This document shows, piece after piece, positions 21,254 through 31,545 of a DNA stretch of 64,000 bases. The first letter of the stretch is position 1, and every line of letters starts with the position of its first letter. This DNA comes from Prorocentrum cordatum (lineage: Eukaryota; Sar; Dinophyceae; Prorocentrales; Prorocentraceae), in assembly GCA_963575745.1 (NCBI GenBank), contig CAUYUJ010019380.1, positions 82,516 through 146,515 of the forward strand, given 5' to 3'. The translations under genes were made by a program, and so were the position numbers. The notes under the pieces are model-generated. The model was not told the origin of the DNA. It did no database searches and was given only the letters and a program-made list of their open reading frames with translations.

Positions 21254-21278
21254 GGCCGACAGTTCGGCTCGCGCGCCA
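21254..21278 (+). repeat. 25-bp hairpin motif before ORF2
   Basis: GGCCGACAGTTCGGCTCGCG then CGCCA. Recurs at 23581-23605 with one change. The core GCCGA-CAGT-TCGGC can form a short stem-loop. Confidence 0.8.
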
Positions 21279-21537
21279 TGTCATATTGCAGCGGCCGCGG
21301 CACACGCGGGTCGTTCCGCGCGCTCGCGTTCAGGTCCGCCGTTCAGCTTTTGCTGCGACCCGACGCGATCGAGGCTACTTTGTTCGTCGCGTTTGTTTGC
21401 AATGCGCGGGCGGCTGCCGCCGCCTCCACCAGCGCCGCCGTCGGGGCGTGTTCCTGCGCCGCCAGCTCCCCCAGTCCGGCGGCGCTCGCGGTCTCGCGGC
21501 GCGTCCTCGACGCAGGCCGCGCGGTCCGCAATGTTGC

Positions 21538-23571
21538 ATGTCGAACTCCGCCTTGCAGGCGGCGAACGACTGGGCTGCTCGCGCGCCTCGCCAGGTGAAC
21601 GCCGACGATGTGGGGAAGCTACAATTCGTCGACGACGCGTGCCGTGAGCAAGTCGATTTCGAGCCAGCCGTTGACGTCAGCGCAGACGTCTGGGCAGCGG
21701 TGGAATGGGTGAACGCGCGCCAATCGGACCAGATTAATGCCGAACGCGAGCGCTTCATCTGCGACATTGAAGCTGAGGCGCGGGCGCTGCACGTGTCGGG
21801 CGAAGTAGCCCGCTGGCATGTAGGGGCCGATGCAGGCGTGCGCAAGGTGGCGACTGGCGTCAACGGCCCTTTAATAGAGGCGCTCGCCGCTCGCACCGAT
21901 TTCCAGGACGCCGCGTGCATAGAATTCTTTCGCCGCGGCGCGCCAGCGGTGGGCCCGCTCCCAGTCTCGGGAAGCGGCGTGCCCGTGCAGCGTCCCGACG
22001 CGCAGCCGGTCTCAACCGTGCTAGGGGGCGCCGCTCAAGCCAACCGCGCGTTGCTGGCGCCCCTCAAAGAGGACGCTCATTCGGCGACGTTGCTGCAGCA
22101 GTCTTTCAAAGAAGCGCGCATGGGTCGCGTGACCCAGCCTGTCACGGCTGTGCAGGCCGACCTCAGTGCAAACGTCTTGTCGCCGCGCTTCGGGGTTGTG
22201 CAAACGCGGCCCAATGGCGACATACGCGTTCGGGCTGTTGACGATCTTACTCGCGCGAAAGTGAACGGGTGCACCTCGGCAGGCGAAAAGTTTCGCCCCG
22301 AGCCCATCGATGCGCTGTATCGCGTCGCCAGGGGCGTGGCGCAGGGCACGCGCGAACGCATCATGTTCTACAAAGCCGACATTGACTCGGCCTTCCGCAG
22401 GCTTCCCGCCATGCCGATGCATCGCCGGTTCCTGTTCTTCGTTTTCCTCGCGCAGGGCGTGGCCCATGTGGCAGGGCACCTAGCCATGCCCTTCGGCGCC
22501 GTCGCGTCCGTGCATGCGTGGGAAAGGGTCGGCGCGCTCATTTCGCACCTTGTGCGTCGCCTACTGTTCATTCCCATGCTGCGTTTCGTCGATGACCTCT
22601 TTGGCGCCGAGCGCGCGGCATGCGCCGAGCATGCGCTCGAGTGCATCGTGCGGCTCGTGCGCTGCATCCTCGGCCCCTCTGCAATCGCGGCGGACAAGGT
22701 CGCCGCGGGCATGCCGCTTGTCGTCCTGGGCCTTCAGGTCCGCGCAGACCACGGCGGTTTCTCGTGCACTCCGTCGCCCGACAAGGTCAAGAAGTGGCGC
22801 GGTCGCATTGGCGACGCGCTCTCCTCGGGCGTTTTGCGGCCAGGGGACGCGGCAAAGCTTGCGGGCGCCCTGATGTGGGCATGCTCGGGCATGTTCCATC
22901 GCATCGGGCGCGCGCTCATCCGGCTCTTGTTCGCCCACTCGAAGCAGTGCGGCGTGGTGGTGCCGCAGCAGCTGCGCGTCGCACTCGAATGGTGGGCAGA
23001 AGTCTTAGCGCTGGAGCTCTGCGAGACCCGTGTCTGGGCACCAGATCAGCGCGAGGCAGCGCAGCTCTTTGTCGACGCGCGCAGCACGCCGCCCCGCGTC
23101 GCGGCTGTGCTCTTCATCGACGGGCGGGCTTCCTACTCCGATTGGGCTCCCCCCGATTGCGTTCTGCGCCATTTCAAGCAAAGGGGCGATGCGCAGATTA
23201 TGTCCCTCGAGCTTCTTGCGATCGCGTTTGGCCTTTCCACATTCAGCAACGCGCTCGCGGGCAGGCGCGTGCGCCTCTGGTCCGACAACGTCGGTGCCGA
23301 GGCTGCCACGCGGAAAGGCGCTTCCAAAGAGTGGGACTATACGTGTCTCATCAATTCTTTGTGGCTGCAGGCGGCGCAATTGCGCGTCTCGCTCCGCGTC
23401 GACCGCGTCCCCTCGAAGCTAAACGTTGCCGATTTGCCGTCGCGGGAGCAGTGCTGGCTCCTTCGCGAGATCGGCGCTTCTTTCGTGCTGCCGCGTCTTA
23501 GCGAGGCATTCTGGAAGCCCGATGCCTGGGCATCTCTTTCGGCCGCGCGGGTGTCGCTGCGCCGCGCGTGA
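21538..23571 (+). CDS. YR element ORF2, reverse transcriptase and RNase H
   Basis: 677 residues from the ATG at 21538; the frame is open back to 21211 but the upstream part lacks family resemblance. Reverse transcriptase: PRFGVVQ and IRVRAVDDLT near 22190-22250, the catalytic KADIDSAFRR near 22373, LAMPFGAVAS near 22480, and FVDDLFG at 22585-22605 (catalytic Asp pair). RNase H: VLFIDGRASY near 23110, LELLAIAFGL near 23207, LWSDNVGAEAA near 23275 and NVADLPSR near 23424. The order RT-RNase H followed by a recombinase ORF fits DIRS-order elements. Open over its full length with all catalytic Asp/Glu positions present, so it may have been functional until recently. Confidence 0.9.
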   Translation: MSNSALQAANDWAARAPRQVNADDVGKLQFVDDACREQVDFEPAVDVSADVWAAVEWVNARQSDQINAERERFICDIEAEARALHVSGEVARWHVGADAGVRKVATGVNGPLIEALAARTDFQDAACIEFFRRGAPAVGPLPVSGSGVPVQRPDAQPVSTVLGGAAQANRALLAPLKEDAHSATLLQQSFKEARMGRVTQPVTAVQADLSANVLSPRFGVVQTRPNGDIRVRAVDDLTRAKVNGCTSAGEKFRPEPIDALYRVARGVAQGTRERIMFYKADIDSAFRRLPAMPMHRRFLFFVFLAQGVAHVAGHLAMPFGAVASVHAWERVGALISHLVRRLLFIPMLRFVDDLFGAERAACAEHALECIVRLVRCILGPSAIAADKVAAGMPLVVLGLQVRADHGGFSCTPSPDKVKKWRGRIGDALSSGVLRPGDAAKLAGALMWACSGMFHRIGRALIRLLFAHSKQCGVVVPQQLRVALEWWAEVLALELCETRVWAPDQREAAQLFVDARSTPPRVAAVLFIDGRASYSDWAPPDCVLRHFKQRGDAQIMSLELLAIAFGLSTFSNALAGRRVRLWSDNVGAEAATRKGASKEWDYTCLINSLWLQAAQLRVSLRVDRVPSKLNVADLPSREQCWLLREIGASFVLPRLSEAFWKPDAWASLSAARVSLRRA

Positions 23572-23580
23572 GCGTCCGTC

Positions 23581-23605
23581 GGCCGACAGTTCGGCTTGCG
23601 CGCCA
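23581..23605 (+). repeat. 25-bp hairpin motif between ORF2 and ORF3
   Basis: Second copy of the motif at 21254-21278, starting 10 bp after the ORF2 stop and 159 bp before the ORF3 ATG at 23764. Confidence 0.8.
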
Positions 23606-23763
23606 AATCGTCTTGCGTCGGCGCGCGCGCATGAAAGTTGTTTTATTCGTTTTCGTGTTGCGTCCGCGAAGGTCGCGCGTAGCGCAGCCGCTCCACGTGC
23701 GCTCGGCAAGCAGGGCTCGGCGGCAGAGGCATTGCTTGGCGCGCGCCGACCGTCGGAACGGCA

Positions 23764-25183
23764 ATGGCCGGGCACGCCGCTTCCATGCGTGTCTTCCTGG
23801 AGAGAGCCGCGGGCCCAGGCAGGCGCGATGCGGCGTGGTTCGATGCGATCGCGGCGGCGCTCGCCGCCGAAAGCGCGTCGCGCCCGTCCGCGCTCGCTGG
23901 GGCCAAAATTCAAAGATTTCCAATTCCTGGGCGCGGACCTCGACGGCGGCCAAAAGCGTTGTATTCGGGAAGCTATCGCACTCGCGTCAAGCCTTCAGGT
24001 TCGCGCACTTCGCGCCGCGCCCCTGCTGCATCGCGCCCGCGTGCGCGTGCAGGAGGCAGCACAAGTCCAGAGGCCAGTGCCGGCGCGGGCGCAGGCCGCC
24101 GGGGGCATTGCCGTTGACGCGCCCCTCGAGACAAGGATTGCGGAGGCGCAGGGGGCCCGCGCGCCACAGTGCGGCGGGGGCCCGCGCGCGGAGCTCCGTT
24201 ATCTTTGCCGGCGGCTTGACAGCGAGGAAGGCCCAGTGAGCGTCGCTGAGTGGCTGTCTTCGGCGCGCGCAGCGGCCCTCCTGGGCGCGTGCCCGCGCTC
24301 CATCGCCTCTTTCAAGAGCGGCGTGGCAGCATGGATCGCGTTCGCGCGCGAGGCTCTTGCGCTGCACGGGCGCGAGCTGCCGCCGTCTGCCGACGGGTTG
24401 CTCGCGTGGTCGCTGCTGTTTCGCTCCGACCAGACCTTTTCCAATTATGTCTCTCACGTCAAGCTGGCTTGTCAGGTTTGCGATCTCCCTGTAGACGTTT
24501 TTCGTGACACGCCCCTTCGCCGCGCCAAATGCGCGATTCGCAAGCGCGGCGCTTTCCTGCCCAGGGCGCCCCTATTCATCAGGGAGGACGCAGTTTGCGC
24601 GCTGCTAAATCTGGCAAAAGAGCGGCACGAGTCCGCCGTTTTCGCGCAGCTCTTTCTTGTCACGTACGTGTTTCTCTTGCGCCTTCCCTCGGAGGCCCTG
24701 GGCATTTCGTTCGACGGCGTCGCCTTTCGTCAGGGCGCAGGGGCTTCCCTCATTCTGTGCGACGGCCTCCTGCAGCTCAAATTGGCGCGCCGCAAGAACA
24801 AGCAATTCGGGTCCGTGCTTCAGCGAGCGTGCTGGTGCGCGCGCTGCACCAAGACGTGCCCGGTCCACGCGCTCGGCGCATGGTTCGCGGACCTGCCCGT
24901 GGGCACCAGGCCGCTCGCGGACATTAGCGCGGCCAGTTCGCTGAGCACGCTGTGCTTTCTCCTCGGTCAGCTCGGCGTCAAAGACGCGGCGCTTTATCGC
25001 ACGCGCGACCTGCGGCGCGGGCGCGCACTGGACCTCCAGCAGAGGGGAGGCACCTTGCGCGAGATCCTTCAAGCGGGCGAATGGTCCTCGCCCGCGTTCC
25101 TGTCGTACCTCGATTTGACGCAACTCGAACTCGGCGCAGTGGTCGAGGCGCATCTAGCTGAGTCCGAGGACGAACTTGCCTAG
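23764..25183 (+). pseudogene. YR element ORF3, tyrosine recombinase
   Basis: About 473 residues. Starts with a copy of the ORF1 N-terminal domain (AAWFDAIAAALAAES), then an extra A in the AAAA run near 23908 shifts the frame; the rest reads openly to TAG 25181. SAM-like N-terminal domain about 24240-24560 (FKSGVAAWIAFAREALALHG, FSNYVSHVKLACQ). Catalytic part: RLPSEAL near 24680 (first Arg), RDLRRGRALD near 25005 (HxLRRG box with Arg in the His position), GEWSSPAFLSYLD with the nucleophile Tyr at 25106-25108. It would integrate the circular cDNA of the element. The single homopolymer slip could be real or a sequencing error. Confidence 0.85.
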
Positions 25184-25337
25184 GCAATGGCGACCCAGAC
25201 GTCGCGCGACGCCCTCGCGCGTACGCCTCCGCCGCTGCGTGTCACAACACCGCGGCGCCGCCGCGCGCAACACCCGTTTCGCAAGGGGTGCGCGTGCCGC
25301 GCGCGTCGCCGCTGCGCGGTGCACCAGCGTGCATCGG

Positions 25338-25483
25338 CTGGGGGTACTTGCATCCCTGGCGCCCCGCGCGTCGGCTCAGACTGGCACCGCCAGGCTGGAC
25401 GGCGCGGGGGGTGCCGCACCCCTTGTCAAGTGGGTGCGGGCACCCTCGGGTGCGGGAGGCTTCCGGCGCAGCTGAAATTTGTG
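25338..25483 (+). repeat. Split direct repeat B1
   Basis: 146 bp from CTGGGGGTACTTGCATCCC to CAGCTGAAATTTGTG. Differs from B2 by about one base. Directly abuts A2. Confidence 0.93.
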
Positions 25484-25973
25484 GTGGGCGCCCAACGCCA
25501 TCGAAAGCGCGTGCGCTCGCTTGTGCTGCGTTGTGCGCGGGCACAAATTTCGCGCCCGCGCCTGGCCCGCGCGCGGGCGGGCCGCCTCCCGCTTTCCTGC
25601 GCCGCGCGGCGCGCGGCCCCACGAGAAGGGCCCGCGCGCGCGAGGCGGGGGGGCGTCGGCATGTGCCTCGCGGCGCGCGGCCCCACGCGAAGGGCCTGCG
25701 CGCGCGAGGGGAGGGGGGGCGACGGCGCGTGCCTCGCGGCGCGCGGCCCCGCGCGAAGGGCCCGCGCGCGAGGGGGGTGCGTCGTCGCGCGCGTGGCTAG
25801 TCTGCTATTCTGCTCGCTTTGCGTCGAACGCCCCGTGCAGGCGCGCCGCGGGGATCGCGTCGGGGCGGTTCGCGGCGCGCCTCGGGGTCGTGCGATGTGC
25901 AGGCATTGGTGCTTGCATCTCGCAGGCATGTGCGCTGGCGTCCCGCCGTGGCGGACGGCGCGCGCACTTTCGC
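25484..25973 (+). repeat. Split direct repeat A2
   Basis: 490 bp matching A1 (17499-18006), including the triple 70-bp subrepeat. Followed by 15 bp of linker before B2. Confidence 0.93.
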
Positions 25974-25988
25974 CCCACCCTCCCGCTC

Positions 25989-26134
25989 CTGGGGGTACTT
26001 GCATCCCTGGCGCCCCGCGCGTCGGCTCAGACTGGCACCGCCAGGCTGGACGGCGCGGGGGGTGCCGCACCCCTTGTCAAGTGGGTGCGGGCACCCTCGG
26101 GTGCGGGAGGCTTCTGGCGCAGCTGAAATTTGTG
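25989..26134 (+). repeat. Split direct repeat B2 and right end
   Basis: 146 bp copy of B1. Unrelated DNA begins at 26135, which sets the element boundary. Confidence 0.93.
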
Positions 26135-26420
26135 TCCTTCTCCACTCGTGCGCTTGCGCCAGGCTCGCAGGTGGTCAGAAAAATGCCCCGAACATCAAAG
26201 ATTACGTTATTAGAGGTTTCGTCTTCGACTCCTTTCCCAGAGCCCCGACGTGGTGTCTGTTCATCGTGTCGGCGCCCTTGTTGTCGTGAAAATCTCGGAG
26301 GGCCTCTTTGCGACGCTCCCGAGAGAGGGGGGGAGGGAGGAGGGAGGAGGGAAGGAGGAGGGAGGAGGACGGATGGGGAGGAGGCGGATCTCGCGCACGG
26401 CGCTATCGGAGCCATCGAGG
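26135..26420. other. Spacer, no gene seen
   Basis: No motif in any frame. It grades into GGA-rich sequence after 26320. Confidence 0.5.
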
Positions 26421-26424
26421 CTAC

Positions 26425-26600
26425 GGATGAGGTAGGAGGAGGAGGAGGAGGAGGAGGAGGAGGAAGAGGCGGAGGAGGAAGAGGAGGAGGCGGAGGAGGA
26501 GGAGAAAGAGGAGGAGAAGGAGGAAGAGGGGGAGAAAGGATTAAAAGCAAGACGGATGAGGAGAAGGATGACGACGACGAGGAGGAGGAGCGGGAATGAC
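26425..26600. repeat. (GGA)n microsatellite
   Basis: GGA/AGG triplets with a few GCG and AAA interruptions. Confidence 0.95.
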
Positions 26601-27080
26601 GCCCGTCCTGGAGCCTCTTGGTGTCGCCTTGGCTCTCCTAGAGCGTGCTGGGGGTCCTGTGGCCTGTTTGGGCTCTTCGGGGCCTCTTGGGCCTCTTGGA
26701 GCCTCCAGGGCCTTCTGGAGCTCCCTGAGTGGAATTCAAAATGGGTCCTCCGGGGGGCTCTTGAGATTTCGTGGGCCCTCCCGGGGCCGCCATGGGCCCT
26801 CCTGGAACCTCCGTGGGCCCTCTCAGAACCCTCTCGTGGGGGCGGAATGATGAAAACAATTTCACGCATGGGGGCGTTTCCGTTGAGAAGGGGGGCGCGG
26901 TGCAGAGTGGGTCCTCCTGGGGCCCTCCAGAGATCTCCTAGGCACTCCAGAGGCCGCCATCGGCCCTCCTGGAGCCTCTGGGGGCCTCCAAGAAGCCTCT
27001 CGCGGGAGCTGAAAAATGACGACAGTTTCACGGATGGGAGCCTTTCCGTTGAGAAGGGGAGCGCGGTGAAGGAATAAAAT
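26600..27080 (+). repeat. GGGCCTCTTGG short array and a 165-bp duplication
   Basis: Tandem GGGCCTCTTGG/GGCCCTCCTGG words like those at 4110-4830. The segment with TTTCCGTTGAGAAGGGG occurs at about 26880 and 27045, a spacing of about 165 bp. Confidence 0.75.
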
Positions 27081-27259
27081 GACGACAGTGTCGCACTTGA
27101 GGCCCCAAATCGTCCCCGGGCACCTCGGGCGCGAATCCCCCTCCCGCATAGTACGGTGCGATTTCCCCTTCCCCCGCTGACCCGCCGGACCTCGGGAGGG
27201 TGATTTTGGTTGTTTTCGCTTGTAAGAAACACTTCCCCCCCCCTCTCGACGGTGACGAA

Positions 27260-27400
27260 GGGCAGGCGGCGGGGGGAGGCGGGTTGGCGGGGTGGCGGGT
27301 TGGCTGGGGTTGCGGGGTGGCTGGTTGGGCTGGTTGAGCTGGTTGAGTTGTTTGGGTGGCTGGTTGGTTGGGCTGGCTGGTTGGGCTGGCTAGGGCAATT
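27260..27400. repeat. GGCTGGTTG-type simple array
   Basis: Repeated GGTTGGCTGG and GGCTGGTTGAG words over about 140 bp. Confidence 0.8.
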
Positions 27401-27414
27401 GGTTTCGATCCGGT

Positions 27415-28395
27415 GTCGTGCCCCTCCCACCCTTCCACGGAGGTCCCGCCCGAGCGAGGAGGGGCCCCACCAAAACCATACGTGCGATACTATTACGTAC
27501 TATACTATACCATACCATACCATACGCACTATACTATACCATACCTGCCATACCAGACCTATCGTATGACCTGCCATCCCCTACCATACCATACGTATTT
27601 TACTATGCCGCACCTGCCATACCGCATCTGCATATTCGCAAATCATACTAGATATCAGGTTCCGTTTCCCTCCCGCCTCTCCAGGGAGGCCCCGCCAGAG
27701 CGAGCAGTGCATTCGCAAACCACACTCGATATCAGGTTTCGTGCCCTCCCACCCTTCCAGGGAGGCCCCGCCAGAGCGAGCAGGGTATTCGCAAACCATA
27801 CTCGATATCAGGTGTTCTTGCCCCTCCCACCCCTCCAGGGGGGCCCCGCCTGAGCGAGGGGGGCACCCCCAAACCATACTAGTTATCAGGTGTCGTGCCC
27901 CTCCTAGCCGTCAAGGGGGGCCCCACCTGGGCGAGGAGGGCATCCCAAAACCATACTATTTACAAAGTTTCGTGCCCCTTCCAGCCCTCTAGGCAGGCCC
28001 CGCCTGAGCGTGGAGGGTATCCCAAAACCATACTCTTTACAAGGTTCGGTGCCCCTCCCACCCCTCCAGGGAAACCCAACCTGAGCGAGGAGGGTATCCC
28101 CCAACCATACTATTTACAAGGTTTGGTGCTCCTCCCACCCCTCCAGGGAGGCCCCGCCCGAGCGAGGAGGGTATCCCAAAACCATGCTGTGTACAAGGTT
28201 TCGTGCCTCTCCCAGTCCTCCAGGCAGGCCCCGCCTGAGCGAGGAGGGTATCCCAAAACCATACTAGTTGTCAGGTTTCGTGCCCCTCCCACCCCTCCAG
28301 GGAGGCCCCGCCTGAGCGAGGAGGGTATCCCCAAACCATATTATTTACAAGGTGCCGTGCCCCTCCCGGCCCTCTAGGCAGGCCCCGCCCACATT
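27415..28395 (+). repeat. 77-bp minisatellite, about 11 units
   Basis: CCAGGGAGGCCCCGCC recurs near 27687, 27763, 27842, 27917, 27995, 28072, 28150, 28227, 28304 and 28380, with a first divergent unit at 27443. Each unit carries GAGCGAGGAGGGTATCCC and AAACCATACT. The (ATACC)n run at 27478-27600 sits inside the first unit and probably grew from its ACCATAC. No coding content. Confidence 0.93.
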
Positions 28396-28654
28396 CTGCA
28401 CTGCTGAGATCAATGCTGCCGAGCGCGGCCTCCGCTGGCCGCGTCCTACACATTCATCCTTCCTCCCCAGGCTGTTTCCCCACCTCGCCTCCGTCGGCCC
28501 TTCCATGCCAACATATGTACACCATGGGCCTGCATCACTTGGCACTGCCTTTATGCTCTCGTGACCCCGCCAACCCCGTAACATCCTTATGTGGAGAACT
28601 CAGTTATATAGCATAATTCTGCTTAGTTGTATTGTTATCATTATTCATCCTCCT
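28396..28654. other. Spacer, no gene seen
   Basis: Unique-looking DNA between two repeat tracts. No motif. Confidence 0.5.
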
Positions 28655-28780
28655 CTTCATCCTCCTTCTCCTCCTCTTCCTCCCTCCTCCCCCTCCTCTC
28701 TCCTCCTCCTCCTTGTCCTCCTCCTCCTCCTCCTCCTTCTCGTCGTCCTCCTCCTCCTCCTTTGCCTCTTCCTCCTCCTG
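28655..28780. repeat. (TCC)n microsatellite
   Basis: CTC/TCC triplets with CTT and GTC interruptions. Confidence 0.93.
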
Positions 28781-28913
28781 TCTCTCCATACTCGTGCGTG
28801 CGGTGCCTAGGAGGCTGAACAGAGCACTGCTTGCGCGATGCGCCTTCCTCCCGCCTCCCTCCTCCCATCTTGTGCCTTATGCCCAACCCTTTCCTGTGCT
28901 GGGTTCTCGTTTT

Positions 28914-30915
28914 GAACAGAGCAGTGTGCGCTCCGTCGCCACACTCGTGAGCTCCTGGGAGGTCCAGCGGAGTCGGGGGACACGCACACCCAGCCGAGAC
29001 ATCGTTGCTCCCTGGGGGGCTGCGAATGGCGCAACTGTCGCCACGCTCGTGGGCTACTGGGAGGCCTAGCTGAGTGGGGGGGCCACGCACACCCAGACGA
29101 GACCTCGCAACTCCCTGGGGGGCTGCGAACTGCGCATCTGTCGCTACTGTCGCGGGCTACTGGGAGGCCCAGCGTAATGTGGGGACTCGAAGACCCAACC
29201 GAGACCTCGCGGCTCCCTGAGAGGGGGGGGTCTGCGAATTGCAAAATTGTCGCCACTTGCGTAAGCTCCTGGGAGGCCCGACGGAAACGGGAGCCACGCA
29301 CACCCAGCCGCGACCTCGCGGCTCCCTGGTGGGCTGCGAACTGCGCGACTGTCGCCACTTTCGCGGGCTCCTGGGAGGTCCAGCGGTCTGGAGGGACACA
29401 CACACATAGACACAGACACACATAGACACACACAGACACACACACAGACACACATACACACAGACACACACACACAGACACACACACACACACACACACA
29501 TAGACACCCACGCACGCACACACGCACGCGCACACGCACGCACACACGCACACACGCACACACGCACGCACGCACGCACGCGCACGAGCACGCGCACGCG
29601 CACACGCGCACACACGCACACACGCACACACGCACACACGCACACACGCACACACGCACACACGCACACACGCACACACGCACACACGCACACACGCACA
29701 CACGCACACACGCACACACGCACACAACACACGCACACACGCACACACCACACATCACACACACGCACACGCGACACACGCACACACTCACACGCCACAC
29801 GCACACACACACACCACACACGCCACACTCCACACACGCACACACACACACACCACACCCCACACCACACACACCCACACACCCACACACCCACACACCA
29901 CACACCACACACCACACACACCGCACACCACACACCACACACCACACACCACACACCACACACCACACACCACACACCACACACCACACACCGCACACCA
30001 CACACCACACACCACACACCACACACCACACACCACACACCACACACACACACACCACACACACACACACACCGGACTTCGCTGCCCTCTGGGGGCTGCG
30101 AACTGCGTAACTGGTGCCACTTCGTGAGCTCCTGGTTGGCCCAGCGCAAAGGGGTGGGTTCATGCACACCCAGCCGAGACATCGCGGCTGCCTGGGGGGT
30201 TCGCGAACTGCGCAACTGTCGCCACGTTCGTGGGCTACTGGGGGGCCCAGTGGAAATGGGGGACACGCACACCGAGGCGAGACCTCGCGGCTCCCTGGGG
30301 GGTCTGCGAACTTCGCAGGTGTCGCCACTTTCGTGGGCTCCTGGGAGGCCCAGCGTAATGTAGGGACTCGCAGACCCAGCCGAGACCTCGCGGCTCCCTG
30401 GGGGGGTCTGCGAATTGCGCAACTGTAGCCGTTTTCGTGGGCTTCTGGGAGGCCCAGCGGAAAGGGGGGACACGCACACACAGCCGAGAGCTCGCGGCTC
30501 TCTGGGGGGGCTGCGAACGGCTCCTGAGAGGTCCAGCGGTGTGGACTTGTACGCACACCCTGCCAAGACCTCGCGGCCCCCCTTGGGGGCTGCAACGTTC
30601 ACAATTGTGGCCACTTGCGTGGGCTCCTGAGAGGTCCAGCGGAGCGAAGTTGTACGTACACCCAGTCGAGAGCTCGCGGCTCCCTGGAGGGCTGCGAGCT
30701 GCGCAACCGTCGCCACGTTCGTGGATTCCTGGGAGGTCCAGCGGGGTGGTTTTGTACGCGGACCCAGTCGAGTCCTCGGCCCTCCTAGGGGGCTGCGAAC
30801 TGCGCAAGTGTCGCCACGTGCGTGGGCTGCTCGGAGGTCCAGCGGCGTGGAGCTGTACGCCAATCGAGAGCTCGCGGCTGCGAAGTGTGCAACTGTTGCC
30901 ACTTTCATGGGCTGG
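28914..30915 (+). repeat. 105-bp minisatellite split by a (CA)n tract
   Basis: GCTCCTGGGAGGTCCAGCGG-like anchors recur near 28953, 29050, 29157, 29266, 29370, then 30127, 30236, 30340, 30443, 30520, 30625, 30727 and 30828. Units also share CCGAGACCTCGCGGCTCC and CTGCGAACTGCGC. The break at 29395-30075 is a simple-repeat expansion. Confidence 0.93.
29395..30075. repeat. (CACACG)n/(CA)n expansion inside the minisatellite
   Basis: 680 bp of CACACACA, CACACACG and ACACCACACA repeats starting in the GGACACACACACATAG end of one unit. Cys/Val/Ala and Thr/His frames through it are artefacts. Confidence 0.97.
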
Positions 30916-31336
30916 TTGCATTGCTTCTGACTGCCTGCGTTGACTTGCTCTGCTTTTCGTTGCTCTCACTGCCGCGCCTGTGTGCATCCGCTTTTCGGAC
31001 GTATGTTTTACAGCGTCATGTTGCTTATACTCGTGGGAGTTTGTCGTTGCTCCCGTTGCCGCGCTCTTCAGATTTCACTCCTGGATGGTACTGCACACTG
31101 TATGCCTTTCAACTAATTTGTTTGTAGTGAGCTTTCCTGTGTCCAGTCGCCACATGATTTCAGAAGGTTGGGTACGTCCCTAGGTAGTTCCAGTCGGGGA
31201 TCCCAATAATCCCCGCCAGGAAAGAAATTGTCCCACCACTCTTTTCAGCAAGCGACACCTCCCGCTTTGTGAGGCGGGTCTACTCGGCACGCGTGGCCGA
31301 GGGGCATGGACGGAGCCTCTGTCTGAAGTGGTGCGC
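30916..31336. other. Spacer, no gene seen
   Basis: About 420 bp of mixed composition. No conserved reading frame or RNA motif. Confidence 0.5.
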
Positions 31337-31370
31337 TCTCTCTCTCTCTCTCTCTCTCGCTGTGTCTCTA

Positions 31371-31417
<47 letters not shown>

Positions 31418-31545
31418 GTCTCCATCTCCCTTTCTCTCCCTGTCCCTTCCTGACTCTCTTTCTGCCCCTTCCCTCCCTCCCTCCCTCCCTCCCTCTCCTT
31501 CTCCTTCTCATTATCCTTCTCCTTCTCCCTCTCTCACACACACAC
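31337..31545. repeat. (CT)n microsatellite
   Basis: CTCTCTCT runs grading into CTCC and TTCTC repeats. Confidence 0.95.

Larger units (their letters stand above)
17499..26134 (+). mobile_element. Tyrosine-recombinase retrotransposon, PAT/Ngaro-like, 8.6 kb
   Basis: DIRS-order retrotransposon. Layout: A1 repeat 17499-18006, noncoding leader with tandem array, ORF1 (gag-like), ORF2 (reverse transcriptase plus RNase H), ORF3 (tyrosine recombinase), B1 25338-25483, A2 25484-25973, B2 25989-26134. The A1..B1-A2-B2 split direct repeats are the signature of PAT and Ngaro elements, which replicate through a circular intermediate integrated by the recombinase. ORF2 is open; ORF1 and ORF3 each need one or more frame changes. 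No methyltransferase or SGNH hydrolase ORF, found in some relatives, is visible. The element begins about 170 bp after the L21e pseudogene. Confidence 0.9.

Noticed and set aside
21211-21537. N-terminal extension of the YR element ORF2
   Set aside because: The frame is open but runs through the intergenic hairpin motif and low-complexity Arg/Pro sequence; the ATG at 21538 is the better start.
17499-25973. LTR retrotransposon reading of the A repeats
   Set aside because: The right side has B1-A2-B2 rather than a single terminal repeat, the RT has no LTR-type protease or integrase beside it, and a tyrosine recombinase follows. Split direct repeats explain all of it.
29395-30075. CRISPR-like array or Cys-rich protein
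   Set aside because: It is a continuous (CA)n/(CACACG)n tract with no spacers; long frames exist in several phases on both strands.
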